Assembly (NCBI GenBank): GCA_030528385.1
Contig: JAUMYZ010000001.1
Span: 1 to 64,000 of the forward strand
Direction of reading: 5' to 3'
DNA: 64,000 bases
DNA from: Moraxella sp.
Lineage (GTDB): Bacteria; Pseudomonadota; Gammaproteobacteria; Pseudomonadales; Moraxellaceae
The notes below the pieces were generated by a model that was not told where the DNA came from, ran no database searches, and saw only the letters and a list, made by a program, of their open reading frames with translations. Of the stretch, positions 8,997 through 20,838 are shown piece by piece. The position numbers and the translations under genes are program-made. How positions within the stretch are numbered: position 1 is the first letter of the stretch; each line of letters opens with the position of its first letter.

Positions 8997-9488
8997 TTAT
9001 GGCAATAAGATGGCGCAATACTGTTCGGCAATGCGCTTTGCCAAATCGTCATACAGCCAAGCTTGTGCTTTGTTGCCTTGTTGGTCAAGGGCGACCACGC
9101 TGGCTTCGTTGTATTGGTAATTGCGCTCCACTTGTAATGAGATATTTTGGACGCTTTTTGGCGACAAATGGTAGCCAACATCGGCCATCAACACAAGGCG
9201 CACTTCGGTCAGCGTGCCAACCAGCTCGTAACGGCGCAAACTAAGATTGCTGACCACAATTTGTTTGTCCGCCGCGTCATCAGGCTGTGCCCCCACAAGG
9301 CGCAAGTGTTGGTCAAGGGCGTGTTTTAGTGCCAATGAACCGACATCATCGGGCAGTGTGAGCTTGACGCTTGTGGGCGTGGCAAATAAGGCGTGATTGC
9401 TGCCACGCAGTGCAAATCCACACGCTGTTATGCTCAGTGTGCCACCAATCAATGCCGCAACCAGCGCAAGACGAAACAATGTCATCAT
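8997..9488 (-). CDS. lptE: LPS-assembly lipoprotein LptE
   Basis: Outer-membrane lipoprotein that plugs the LptD barrel and helps insert lipopolysaccharide. 163 residues: signal peptide FRLALVAALIGGTLSITAC with lipobox ITAC, then CGFALRG, a typical LptE N-terminus. Two consecutive ATGs overlap the leuS stop (ATGATGA), so translation is coupled to leuS. The gene is between leuS and holA, as in E. coli. Confidence 0.92.
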   Translation of the reverse strand: MMTLFRLALVAALIGGTLSITACGFALRGSNHALFATPTSVKLTLPDDVGSLALKHALDQHLRLVGAQPDDAADKQIVVSNLSLRRYELVGTLTEVRLVLMADVGYHLSPKSVQNISLQVERNYQYNEASVVALDQQGNKAQAWLYDDLAKRIAEQYCAILLP

Positions 9489-12112
9489 GGCACCACCACA
9501 AAACTCACCAGTTTATTGGGAACAACGATGGCTTTTTTGATGTCGCCTGTCAAAAATTTGTCCACGCCTTTGGCTTGTTTGGCAAGCGCAATCAGCGCGT
9601 CGTTGTCCAACCCTGTTGCCACGTCCATTTTGCCGCGCACTTTGCCGTTGATTTGTACCACCATGGTGATGGTGTCGTTGATGAGTGCTTGTTTGTCCAG
9701 TGTAGGAAACATAGGCTCATCAATGCCAAACTGCTCAAGCAAATGCTCGCCAAGATGGGGCGCGTACAAGGACAACAAGGTCAGCAAAGCAAGAATGGCT
9801 TCGTGTTTGACCGTCAGTGTTTGATGGTCTTGTGCTTGAAAGGCGGCAATCTCATTGGCAAGTTCCATCAACGATGAAACGGGCGTATTAAGCGCCAAAT
9901 GTTCACCAAGACTGGCATCAATCTTGGCGATGGTTTCGTGGGTCTTGCGCCGCAAATCTTTGCTGCTTTTGTCTAAGCTGCTGACATCTGTATGCTGAAT
10001 GTTTAGGGTGTTTTTGTCAATTTGGTCAATGGCGTGCAAATGCTCTGTGCTCATGCGCCACACCTTTTTGACAAAATTGTGTGGACCCTTTAGGGCGCTG
10101 TCTGACCATTCAAGCGTCTGGTCGGCAGGAGCGGTAAATAATGTGTACAAACGCACCGTGTCTGCGCCGTACTCTTGGATAATCTCTTGGGGGTCAACGC
10201 CGTTGTTTTTGGATTTGCTCATTTTTTCAATTTTGCCAATCACCACAGGCTTGCCATCAGCGATTAAGGTGGCTGAGCCATTTTCTACTTTGACTTCGTG
10301 GGGGAAGTAGTAGCTTTTGCTGCCATCGGGGTTTTGGCGATAATATGTGCCAGCCAGCACCATGCCTTGTGCCAGCAGATTGGCAAAGGGCTCATCTCCA
10401 GAGACCAAGCCTTCATCGCGCATGACCTTGTGAAAAAAGCGCGCATAAAGCAGGTGCATGACCGCGTGTTCAATGCCGCCAATGTATTGGTCAACTGCCA
10501 GCCATTTGTCGGCAGCGGCTTTGTCAATCATTTGGGTGTTGTCATCGGCGCTGGTGAAACGCTGAGCATACCAACTAGATTCCACAAAGGTGTCAAAGGT
10601 GTCGGTTTCGCGTTCGGCGGCTTGTCCGCATTTTGGGCAAGTGCAGCGCACAAATTCGGGCATGTTTTTTAGGGGATTGCCGCGCCCATCAGGAACGACT
10701 TCGGTGGGTAATACCACAGGCAAATCGGCTTCGTCCACAGGCACCGTGCCGCAGTATTCGCAGTTTATCATGGGAATGGGGCAGCCCCAATAACGCTGAC
10801 GCGATACGCCCCAGTCGCGCAAACGATACTGGATGGTGGTTTTGCCAAGCCCTTTTTGGCTGACGATGTCGGCAACTTTGGCACAAGCGTCTTGATGAGC
10901 CAAGCCATCCAAAACCCCAGAGTTGACACAATGGCCGTTGTCTTTGTCGCTGTACCAATCTTGCCAATGGCTGGGGTCATATGTGCCTTGTTTGTCTTTA
11001 CAATCAATCACTTGTTTGATGGGCAAGTTGTATTTTGTGGCAAACTCAAAATCGCGCTCATCGTGAGCAGGCACTGCCATCACCGCACCTGAACCATAAC
11101 TCATCAGCACATAGTTGGCAACCCAAATGGGTACTTGCTCGCCTGTGATGGGGTGGGTGGCAAACAGCCCTGTGTCCATGCCGACTTTTTCGGCTTTGGC
11201 AAGGTCGGCTTCGGCAACTGAGCCTTGTTTGCACTCATGACAAAACTTGGCAATGGCTGCGTTGTGGCGCGCCGCGTATTGGGCAACAGGGTGCTCGCTG
11301 GCAACGGCAAGATAGCTGACGCCCATGATGGTGTCAGGACGTGTGGTAAACACGCGCAGCGCGTCCGCTTGTCCGTCAAGCTCGTAGGTAAAGTCCAGCT
11401 CCATGCCGTGGCTTTTGCCAATCCAATTTTGTTGCATGGACAGCACTTGTTTGGGCCAATGTCCTTCTAGCTCTTTGAGACCTTCTAGCAACTCATCGGC
11501 ATAATCGGTGATTTTGAAGTAATACATGGGAACGTCGCGCTTTTCTACGATGGCGCCACTGCGCCAACCACGACCGTCTATCACTTGTTCGTTGGCAAGC
11601 ACGGTATTGTCCACAGGGTCCCAATTGACGCTGGAGAGTTTTTTATAAATCAAGCCTTTTTTGTACAGTTGCAAAAACAGCCATTGTTCCCAGCGATAAT
11701 ATTCAGGCTCACAAGTGGCAAACTCGCGCGACCAGTCAATGGACAAGCCCAAAGATTTGAGCTGAGCTCTCATGTTGTCAATGTTGGCAAAAGTCCATTT
11801 GGCAGGAGCCACACCGTTGGCGATGGCGGCATTTTCAGCAGGCAGACCAAACGCGTCCCAGCCCATCGGTTGCATGACTTCGTAGCCCTTTTGGCGATAA
11901 TAGCGGCTAAGCACGTCGGTGATGGCGTAGTTGCGTACATGTCCCATATGCAGTTTGCCGCTGGGATAGGGAAACATAGACAACATATAGCGCGTGGGCT
12001 TGTTTGTGGTTTCGTTGTTGGTTTGGTAACGTTTATCGGCTTCCCATTTGGCTTGTTGTTTGGCTTCTAGGGCATGAAAATCATAATTATCTACAGTGGC
12101 TTGCTCGGTCAT
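9485..12112 (-). CDS. leuS: Leucyl-tRNA synthetase
   Basis: Charges tRNA-Leu. The 875-residue class I synthetase carries the HIGH-type motif SGKLHMGHVRNY near residue 50, the CP1 editing domain with TTRPDTIMGVSYLAV, a zinc-type CEYCG segment, and KMSKSKNNGVDP near residue 635. The C-terminus has VVQINGKVRGK. Length fits the bacterial family. Its -10 box (12145-12150, minus strand) overlaps the control region of the divergent gene yffB. Confidence 0.98.
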   Translation of the reverse strand: MTEQATVDNYDFHALEAKQQAKWEADKRYQTNNETTNKPTRYMLSMFPYPSGKLHMGHVRNYAITDVLSRYYRQKGYEVMQPMGWDAFGLPAENAAIANGVAPAKWTFANIDNMRAQLKSLGLSIDWSREFATCEPEYYRWEQWLFLQLYKKGLIYKKLSSVNWDPVDNTVLANEQVIDGRGWRSGAIVEKRDVPMYYFKITDYADELLEGLKELEGHWPKQVLSMQQNWIGKSHGMELDFTYELDGQADALRVFTTRPDTIMGVSYLAVASEHPVAQYAARHNAAIAKFCHECKQGSVAEADLAKAEKVGMDTGLFATHPITGEQVPIWVANYVLMSYGSGAVMAVPAHDERDFEFATKYNLPIKQVIDCKDKQGTYDPSHWQDWYSDKDNGHCVNSGVLDGLAHQDACAKVADIVSQKGLGKTTIQYRLRDWGVSRQRYWGCPIPMINCEYCGTVPVDEADLPVVLPTEVVPDGRGNPLKNMPEFVRCTCPKCGQAAERETDTFDTFVESSWYAQRFTSADDNTQMIDKAAADKWLAVDQYIGGIEHAVMHLLYARFFHKVMRDEGLVSGDEPFANLLAQGMVLAGTYYRQNPDGSKSYYFPHEVKVENGSATLIADGKPVVIGKIEKMSKSKNNGVDPQEIIQEYGADTVRLYTLFTAPADQTLEWSDSALKGPHNFVKKVWRMSTEHLHAIDQIDKNTLNIQHTDVSSLDKSSKDLRRKTHETIAKIDASLGEHLALNTPVSSLMELANEIAAFQAQDHQTLTVKHEAILALLTLLSLYAPHLGEHLLEQFGIDEPMFPTLDKQALINDTITMVVQINGKVRGKMDVATGLDNDALIALAKQAKGVDKFLTGDIKKAIVVPNKLVSFVVVP

Positions 12113-12144
12113 GATTGGCTCTTTTTATAAAATATAAACGCTCT

Positions 12145-12167
12145 ATTATACCAAAATTTGTTATAAT
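12145..12167. promoter_or_regulatory. Overlapping divergent promoters for leuS (-) and yffB (+)
   Basis: A minus-strand TATAAT (12145-12150) faces leuS. A plus-strand extended -10, TGTTATAAT (12159-12167), faces yffB. The -35 region of the leuS promoter would fall at about 12168-12173, directly on the far side of the yffB -10. Both 5' untranslated leaders would be short (about 25 bases). Confidence 0.6.
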
Positions 12168-12195
12168 TGCTGAGTTTTTTGCTTTGGAGCGTATG

Positions 12196-13947
<1,752 letters not shown>

Positions 13948-13971
13948 GATAAGCTATCAACTCTAATGAAC

Positions 13972-14001
13972 AAAAACCCAAAAATCGGCCGACTTTTGGG
14001 T
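13972..14001 (-). terminator. Terminator after secB
   Basis: Reading leftward, ACCCAAAA, the palindromic centre TCGGCCGA and TTTTGGGT form a hairpin followed by TTTTTG. It separates secB from dut, so dut needs its own start of transcription or read-through. Confidence 0.8.
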
Positions 14002-14018
14002 CTGTCAAACCAGACAAT

Positions 14019-14450
14019 TTAGGCGTTGCCTTCTGCTTGCGCTTGTAAAAAGGCTTGGTCAAAATTGACAGGCGCAAGAAGCAGCTGCGGGAAACTGCCA
14101 CGGGTAATCACATCGCTAATCACTTCGCGCGCATAAGGGAACAAAATGTTTGGGCAGTAAGCACTCAACAGGTGTGGCATGTCGGCTTCAGGAATGTTTT
14201 TTAATAAAAAAATTCCTGCTTGTTGTACTTCGGCAACAAAGGCAGTGCCACCTGCGTTTTTGGCGCTGACACTGACGCTAAGCACGATTTCTTTGTGGTC
14301 TTCGTCAAGGTCGTTAGCAACGGTGCTGATGTTGATGTCAAGCTCTGGTTGCCATTCTTTGGTGAACACTTCAGCGCTGGGCACTTCAAATGACAGGTCT
14401 TTGACATAAATGCGCTCAAGACCCAGTTGGGGGGTGTTTTCTTCTGCCAT
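14019..14450 (-). CDS. secB: Protein-export chaperone SecB
   Basis: Homotetrameric cytoplasmic chaperone that keeps preproteins unfolded and hands them to SecA. 143 residues starting [22 protein letters not shown], with [33 protein letters not shown], the SecB signature. AAGGAG just before 14450 fixes the start; an ATG eight codons upstream is not preferred. Next to grxC on the same strand, the usual secB neighbourhood. Confidence 0.97.
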   Translation of the reverse strand: MAEENTPQLGLERIYVKDLSFEVPSAEVFTKEWQPELDINISTVANDLDEDHKEIVLSVSVSAKNAGGTAFVAEVQQAGIFLLKNIPEADMPHLLSAYCPNILFPYAREVISDVITRGSFPQLLLAPVNFDQAFLQAQAEGNA

Positions 14451-14491
14451 GATAGGCTCCTTAATAAAGTACAAGGTTGTACAATGGTGTG

Positions 14492-14764
14492 TTAATTATT
14501 TAGCATTTGGTCAAGTTTGCCCGCTTGGTCTAAGGCGTTTAGTTGGTCAAAACCACCGATGAAAGTTTCACCAATAAAAATCTTTGGCACGGTGCGGTAG
14601 TTGTTGGTTTTGACTGCCAGTGCATCGCGTTCACTGTCGGTCAGGTCATAAACATTGATGTCGGTATAACTGATGCCTTTGCTGTCTAGCAGACGCTTGG
14701 CATTGATGCAATAAGGGCAGGTTTCTTTGATGTATAAAGTAACGCTTGTCATGGCTTTGCTCAT
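14492..14764 (-). CDS. grxC: Glutaredoxin 3
   Basis: Small dithiol glutaredoxin, 90 residues, with the redox-active CPYC motif at about 15-18, the cis-proline loop TVPKIFI and GGFDQLNAL for glutathione binding. Reduces protein disulfides and mixed glutathione disulfides. A second Met at residue 5 may be the true start. Leftward cluster rhodanese-grxC-secB resembles yibN-grxC-secB of enterobacteria. Confidence 0.95.
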   Translation of the reverse strand: MSKAMTSVTLYIKETCPYCINAKRLLDSKGISYTDINVYDLTDSERDALAVKTNNYRTVPKIFIGETFIGGFDQLNALDQAGKLDQMLNN

Positions 14765-14865
14765 TTGTTGTTAATGATGGTGCTAATGATATCGCTAATG
14801 TATTGGGATGTTTGTAAAAAATACAACGGTCGGCAGGGCATTTTTGATAAAAATTTTAGCCAGTT

Positions 14866-15285
14866 TTATTTTTTGTCTTTGTTGCTGCTGACCAACGGCA
14901 AGCCTGACGCTTGGTAGTTGTTAATACCCCCTTCAAGGCGCATGGCATTGGGTTTGCCAATCAGTTGCACCGCCATGCCCGCTTGCATGCCCACATCACA
15001 AACAAAGACCAAAGGCGTGGTGATGGCTTGCAGTTCTGACAGGTGGTTTTTTAGGTCGCTAAAAGGAATGTTGCGACTGCCTGAGATGTGCCCTGTGGCA
15101 AATTTGTTGGTGGGGCGAATGTCAATGATTTGGGCGTGGTCGTTGTTTACCAAGAGCCCAAGAGCGTTGGGAGCGACTTTTTTGCCACTGCGTTTGCTCT
15201 CTAGGCTAAAATACATCACCACCAAAACCAACAAAAGACCAAACAAAAATGGGTGATTGCCCATAAATTCAAACCAACGTTCCAT
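14866..15285 (-). CDS. Membrane-anchored rhodanese (YibN-like)
   Basis: 139 residues. An N-terminal transmembrane helix (about 12-27, LFGLLLVLVVMYFSL) is followed by a rhodanese domain with IIDIRPTNKFATGHISGSRNIPF and the active-site loop VCDVGMQAG, where Cys is the expected persulfide carrier. The place upstream of grxC-secB matches YibN of E. coli. Sulfurtransfer is inferred; the physiological acceptor is unknown. Confidence 0.88.
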   Translation of the reverse strand: MERWFEFMGNHPFLFGLLLVLVVMYFSLESKRSGKKVAPNALGLLVNNDHAQIIDIRPTNKFATGHISGSRNIPFSDLKNHLSELQAITTPLVFVCDVGMQAGMAVQLIGKPNAMRLEGGINNYQASGLPLVSSNKDKK

Positions 15286-15355
15286 GACTGCTCCAAACGT
15301 CTAAAGATTACAAGACAGAACCCAATATTCTATCAAGAATTTGGGTAAATTGCAC

Positions 15356-16414
15356 TTATTTTGTTTGGTTGGCGCTGAGCGGTTTGACCGATTTGGCTTC
15401 TTGGATAAGTTCATTAAAGTTCTTGACGCGCCACGCTTTGACCAAACCGTCCGCCACTGCTTGCCAAAAAGCACAACCCTTGACGTTTTTTTGGTGGCTA
15501 CAATCACGAAACTGACAGTGTCCAGCCAGCGCGTGCAGTTCATCAAACCCCGCCAAAATCTCATCGTGCGTCAGATGCCACACGCCGTATTCGCGAATGC
15601 CGGGGGTATCAATGATGCCGCCAGCACTCAAGTCTTGTGGGTTATAAGCAAGCAAACGACTGGTGGTGGTGGTGTGCTGCCCCAGCTGTGAGCCTGCCGA
15701 GATGGGACTTGTGGCTTGGTTGGCGTGGGGCAGTAGCTGATTGATGAGACTGGATTTGCCCACGCCTGATTGTCCTGCAAAGATGGTGAGCTTGCCGCTG
15801 ATGTGTGCTTGCAATCGCTCTAGGTTGTGCAGATTGCTAACAGATGTTTGTAACAACTTAAAGTTGTATTTTTGACCAAGTTCTTGATATTCTTCAAAAA
15901 TTTGTATGACTTCTGGATAATTTTCCAACAAATCTGCCTTATTGAGCACCAACAAAGGCGTCAGTCCACTAAGTTTGGCAATGAGCAAATAACGGTCAAT
16001 CAAACTGGTGGCGGGTTTGGGCAACGGCGCAAAGACGATAGCAAGAATGTCGGCATTGGCAGCGACGGGCTTGAGTTTGTGATAACGGTCAGGGCGGGTG
16101 ATGAGTGTGTGGCGCGTGTGCAAATACTGTATCAGCCCAAGTTTGGCGACGGTGTCTAGGCTTAGTTTGACCTTGTCGCCAGCGGTCAGCATGGGCAAGT
16201 TGGTGCGGGCATGACAGCGCCAAACATCGCCAATGTTGATGGCAGGGTTGTTTGTTGTGGCAGGCAAGCAGGTGAGTTGTACGTCCAGTTGTTTGCCAAA
16301 ATGCGCCACAATCACCCCTGTGGCAAGCGTGTCATCGTCCACGACGGCTTCGTTGTTTTTTTGGATTTGGCGACTTTGGTTTTTGCTGAGTTTGCGTTTA
16401 CGGATAAAAGACAT
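15356..16414 (-). CDS. rsgA: Ribosome small-subunit GTPase RsgA
   Basis: Circularly permuted GTPase that helps mature the 30S subunit. About 352 residues: OB-fold N-terminus, then G4 LNKADL, G1 GQSGVGKSSLINQLL, G3 DTPGIREYG and the zinc knuckle CQFRDCSHQKNVKGC. I start at MSFIRKRKLSK (16414); the frame is open 15 codons further with no family sequence. A weak inverted repeat (15326-15352) lies after the stop without a T tract. Confidence 0.95.
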   Translation of the reverse strand: MSFIRKRKLSKNQSRQIQKNNEAVVDDDTLATGVIVAHFGKQLDVQLTCLPATTNNPAINIGDVWRCHARTNLPMLTAGDKVKLSLDTVAKLGLIQYLHTRHTLITRPDRYHKLKPVAANADILAIVFAPLPKPATSLIDRYLLIAKLSGLTPLLVLNKADLLENYPEVIQIFEEYQELGQKYNFKLLQTSVSNLHNLERLQAHISGKLTIFAGQSGVGKSSLINQLLPHANQATSPISAGSQLGQHTTTTSRLLAYNPQDLSAGGIIDTPGIREYGVWHLTHDEILAGFDELHALAGHCQFRDCSHQKNVKGCAFWQAVADGLVKAWRVKNFNELIQEAKSVKPLSANQTK

Positions 16415-16474
16415 AGATATGACACATAAAAACGATGGTTCTATTGTAAACCCAAACACAACAATTCAACAGCA

Positions 16475-17095
16475 TTATTTGACAAAGAATGTGTTGTTAA
16501 TCAAATTTATGGCAATTACCCACATAATCAGCCCAATCAGTATGTCCAATATGCGCCAAGTGATGGGTTTGGCAAATAAACCAACCAGTAACCGAGCGCC
16601 AAAACCCAGCCCAAAAAACCACAAAAACGAAGCGCTCAGTGCTCCCAACAAAAAAGCATATTTTTGGGACATATCAAGAGCGCTGGTGATGCCACCAATC
16701 AAAACAACGGTGTCTATATAAACGTGCGGATTGAGCAGGGTCAAAGCAAGGGTAGTGGCGATGGTTTTGCCAAGGTTGGCGCGTTTGGTATCGTCCACGC
16801 TGAGCCCTTGGTTGCCCCGATAGGCACCGACAAAGGCGCGCCCACCATAAAAAAACAAAAACAGCGCACCAAACAATGACAAAGCGATTGTGGCGGTTGG
16901 GCTTTGGGCGATGACGCTGCCAGCACCCAAAACGCCAATGCCAAGCAAAATAAAATCGCACAAAAAACACAGCAAACACACCCAAAAAACGTGCTGTTTG
17001 AGCAGTCCTTGTTTTAGCACAAAAGCGTTTTGAGCACCGATGGCGACAATCAAACTGCCTGATACCAAAAAGCCATGAATGATGGTTGGGAGCAT
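16475..17095 (-). CDS. LysE/ArgO family amino-acid exporter
   Basis: 206 residues, about six hydrophobic segments, with the family-defining N-terminus GSLIVAIGAQNAFVLKQGL and TLLNPHVYIDTVVLIGG in the middle. Exports basic amino acids (lysine or arginine) across the inner membrane; the NPHVYIDTVVLIG segment fits the ArgO/LysE branch better than the RhtB branch. Which amino acid is exported cannot be told. It starts divergently from the 17296 gene. Confidence 0.9.
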   Translation of the reverse strand: MLPTIIHGFLVSGSLIVAIGAQNAFVLKQGLLKQHVFWVCLLCFLCDFILLGIGVLGAGSVIAQSPTATIALSLFGALFLFFYGGRAFVGAYRGNQGLSVDDTKRANLGKTIATTLALTLLNPHVYIDTVVLIGGITSALDMSQKYAFLLGALSASFLWFFGLGFGARLLVGLFAKPITWRILDILIGLIMWVIAINLINNTFFVK

Positions 17096-17213
17096 AAGAT
17101 TTAAAAGTCAAAACCATATCATAACAGCAGACGGACACAAATAAAACCCTGTTAAAATTATGGTAATGGTTTGGTGATTTTTTAAAGTATTTTTTATGTG
17201 TTCTATAAAGTTG

Positions 17214-17245
17214 TTTACACACAATGTCAAATCAGTTAATATAAT
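17214..17245 (+). promoter_or_regulatory. Probable promoter for the 17296 gene
   Basis: TTTACA (17214-17219) with TTAATA 16 bases on, or a consensus TATAAT at 17240-17245 that has no properly spaced -35. One of these is probably the start of the small-protein transcript, about 45 bases before the ATG. Confidence 0.45.
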
Positions 17246-17295
17246 CGGTACAAAAACTATACAATAAAACCAATAATTATAAAGGAGATGATGTT

Positions 17296-17769
17296 ATGTG
17301 GACTTGGTTGGCAACCATTGTGATATCATTGATAGAAGTGATTTTTGGCGACCACATTAAAGCGGCGTTTTTTGCTGCGGTGGCACTTATTGCTGGTGCG
17401 GTTGGGGTGGCTGCGTCAAATGCTAATGATGGCGACACACAAGATGACACACAGATGGTATACAGTAAACGCCTGAAAAATTATCTTAAGGCAATGGACA
17501 CCCCTGATGTAACCACTTGGTATCACGCAAAAGAAAAATACAACGAATCAGGCGTGCGTCTTGACCACAATTATGATGGCAAGACGGACTGGTTTTTGGG
17601 CAAATCTTGTGATGTGCGCTCTGCCAAGACTGGTGTTCTGGGTGAGTGGGCGGTTGGCAAAAATGTCTGGGTCGTTGTGTTTGGTAAAGACAAAGTGGCT
17701 TTTGCCAAGGACAGTTTGCCCGAAGGTCTTGATGAAACAATCGTCAAACGTTGCTCTGTTACCAGTTAG
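17296..17769 (+). CDS. Hypothetical membrane-anchored protein
   Basis: 157 residues, not recognised. N-terminal half is hydrophobic (WLATIVISLIEVIFGDH and FFAAVALIAGAVGVAA, about 1-40), so one or two membrane helices; the rest is soluble with DHNYDGKTD, an EF-hand-like acidic loop. A perfect AAAGGAG 8 bases before the ATG makes it a genuine gene. Two Cys (GKSCDVR, KRCSV) might pair if the domain is periplasmic. Monocistronic: own promoter and terminator. Confidence 0.75.
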   Translation: MWTWLATIVISLIEVIFGDHIKAAFFAAVALIAGAVGVAASNANDGDTQDDTQMVYSKRLKNYLKAMDTPDVTTWYHAKEKYNESGVRLDHNYDGKTDWFLGKSCDVRSAKTGVLGEWAVGKNVWVVVFGKDKVAFAKDSLPEGLDETIVKRCSVTS

Positions 17770-17776
17770 ATGTATC

Positions 17777-17809
17777 AAAAAGACGTGATAAGGTCATCAC
17801 GTCTTTTTT
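17777..17809. terminator. Bidirectional terminator between the 17296 gene and argG
   Basis: AAAAGACGTGAT and ATCACGTCTTTT make a perfect 12-bp stem around a 6-base loop (AAGGTC), with T runs on both strands. It can end both convergent transcripts. Confidence 0.92.
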
Positions 17810-17815
17810 GTTGGC

Positions 17816-19186
<1,371 letters not shown>

Positions 19187-19284
19187 TTATAGCATTTTTT
19201 GTGTAAATTTAGGCAAAAAAATTAAGAAGTTACCCAAAATTTGCCAAAAAATAGGCGAAAAATATTAAAAAATTTGTTAAACTA

Positions 19285-19320
19285 ATCAAATTTAAAATAG
19301 TGAACATTTTTAAATTTGAT
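19285..19320. promoter_or_regulatory. Perfect 13-bp inverted repeat before the YkuD gene
   Basis: ATCAAATTTAAAA (19285-19297) is exactly reverse-complementary to TTTTAAATTTGAT (19308-19320), with a 10-base spacer. It ends 5 bases before the ATG of the YkuD gene and replaces any Shine-Dalgarno sequence. It could be an operator or an mRNA hairpin covering the start. Confidence 0.6.
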
Positions 19321-19325
19321 ACCTT

Positions 19326-19820
19326 ATGAGCATTCATCTTATCATAGACACCACCACGCAAAATTTGTGTGTTCTAGATAATGACACAGTCATTACAAAT
19401 TTGCCCATTTCCACCGCCAAAAATGGCACAGGACAGCTGATAAATACAGGCTGTACACCGCTTGGTAAACATATCATCGGCGATAAAATCGGTGGCGAAT
19501 GTCCTGTGGGGGCGGTGTTTGTGGGGCGTAAATTCACCGGTGAGATTTATGATGATGAGCTGGGCAAATTACACCCCGAGCGTGATTGGATTTTGAGCAG
19601 GATTTTATGGCTTAAAGGCACAGAAAATGGCTATAATTTGGGCAAAACCGCCGATGGCACGGTGTGTGATACGCACGCACGTTATATTTACATTCACGGC
19701 ACGCCTGACAGTGAGCCGATGGGTGTGCCACTGTCGCATGGCTGTGTGCGTATGCGTAACGATGATGTGGTGTGGCTCTATGAGCAGGTGGCGGTTGGTA
19801 CAAGTGTGCTGATTGTTTAA
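19326..19820 (+). CDS. YkuD-family enzyme without signal peptide (ElsL-like L,D-carboxypeptidase candidate)
   Basis: 164 residues, a single YkuD (L,D-transpeptidase) domain with IYIHGTPD and the catalytic SHGCVRM motif near 140. There is no signal peptide or membrane segment: it begins MSIHLIIDTTTQNL. A cytoplasmic YkuD protein of this kind in Acinetobacter, ElsL, trims tetrapeptides during murein recycling; I infer the same role here. A secreted L,D-transpeptidase with a misplaced start is the alternative, but the upstream bases contain the inverted repeat, not a leader. Confidence 0.82.
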   Translation: MSIHLIIDTTTQNLCVLDNDTVITNLPISTAKNGTGQLINTGCTPLGKHIIGDKIGGECPVGAVFVGRKFTGEIYDDELGKLHPERDWILSRILWLKGTENGYNLGKTADGTVCDTHARYIYIHGTPDSEPMGVPLSHGCVRMRNDDVVWLYEQVAVGTSVLIV

Positions 19821-19848
19821 AAAGTGCCATTGATTAAAGAAGTGTCTT

Positions 19849-20823
19849 ATGAATTTACAAAAAGTAGATTTAAATTTATTGGTGTATTTGGACGTATTGT
19901 TGCGTGAAAAAAACGTAACCCGTGCCGCCGAACAGCTAGACATCACCCAGCCTGCGATGAGCAATATTTTGCGGCGGCTGCGGGCGTTATTTAATGACCC
20001 GCTGCTGGTACGCTCATCAGAAGGCATGACCCCCACCGAGCGGGCAGGCGAGTTACAGCCACGCATTCGTGAGATTTTGTCCGATGTGGTAACCATCTTA
20101 GAGCCACGCACTGAGTTTCGTCCGTACAGCACTTCACGCATTTTTCGGATTATGACCAGCGATTATGCCGAAGCGACCTTAGTGCCACGTTTGGTTAAAG
20201 CCTTGCGTAGCGAAGCCCCCAATGTGGTGCTGGATTTTTTAACGCCGTCTGATGTGTCCTATCGTGATATGGAGCAAGGGCGGGTGGATTTGGCGATTAA
20301 CCGCTTTAATGAGATTCCCCAAAGTTTTCATCAGGTGCTGGTGTGGCGGGATACGTTCAGTTGCTTGTTGTCCGCCCAAAGTCCTTATTTGCACCGTTTT
20401 AACCTAAAAAACTACCTAAAAGCCCAGCACGTTTGGGTGTCCAAAACAGGCATGGGCGTAGGCTTTGGCGTCAATCCTGAAAAGTCAGGCGGTCTGGGCT
20501 CTATTGACCAAGCCTTACAAAGATTGGGACAAAAACGCCAAATCAGCGTCTTTACCCGCCATTATCAAATGCCCGCCATGCTCATTGCTAATAAAGATTT
20601 GATTGCCACATTGCCGACGCGTGTTGCCAAACTGCAAGCCCAAAATAACCCTGCAATCATGGTAAAAGACCCGCCGTTTTTTATTCCCGAGTTTGAGCTG
20701 ACGATGGCATGGTCGCCCCTATTACAACACCACCCCGCCCACAAATGGCTGCGTCAGCTCATTATCCATGTGGCAAGACAAATCATGGCAGAAGAACATT
20801 CATCAACTTTTCATGGATTGTAA
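19849..20823 (+). CDS. LysR-family transcriptional regulator
   Basis: 324 residues. Winged-helix N-terminus DLNLLVYLDVLLREKNVTRAAEQLDITQPAMSN is a classic LysR helix-turn-helix, followed by an LTTR effector-binding domain (about 95-300). The NodD/LeuO-like N-terminus (VDLNLL) suggests that subgroup. Same strand as the genes on both sides, 28 bases after the YkuD gene, so no divergent target is obvious. Inducer and target unknown. Confidence 0.9.
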   Translation: MNLQKVDLNLLVYLDVLLREKNVTRAAEQLDITQPAMSNILRRLRALFNDPLLVRSSEGMTPTERAGELQPRIREILSDVVTILEPRTEFRPYSTSRIFRIMTSDYAEATLVPRLVKALRSEAPNVVLDFLTPSDVSYRDMEQGRVDLAINRFNEIPQSFHQVLVWRDTFSCLLSAQSPYLHRFNLKNYLKAQHVWVSKTGMGVGFGVNPEKSGGLGSIDQALQRLGQKRQISVFTRHYQMPAMLIANKDLIATLPTRVAKLQAQNNPAIMVKDPPFFIPEFELTMAWSPLLQHHPAHKWLRQLIIHVARQIMAEEHSSTFHGL

Positions 20824-20838
20824 CCAACAGGAATGTTT

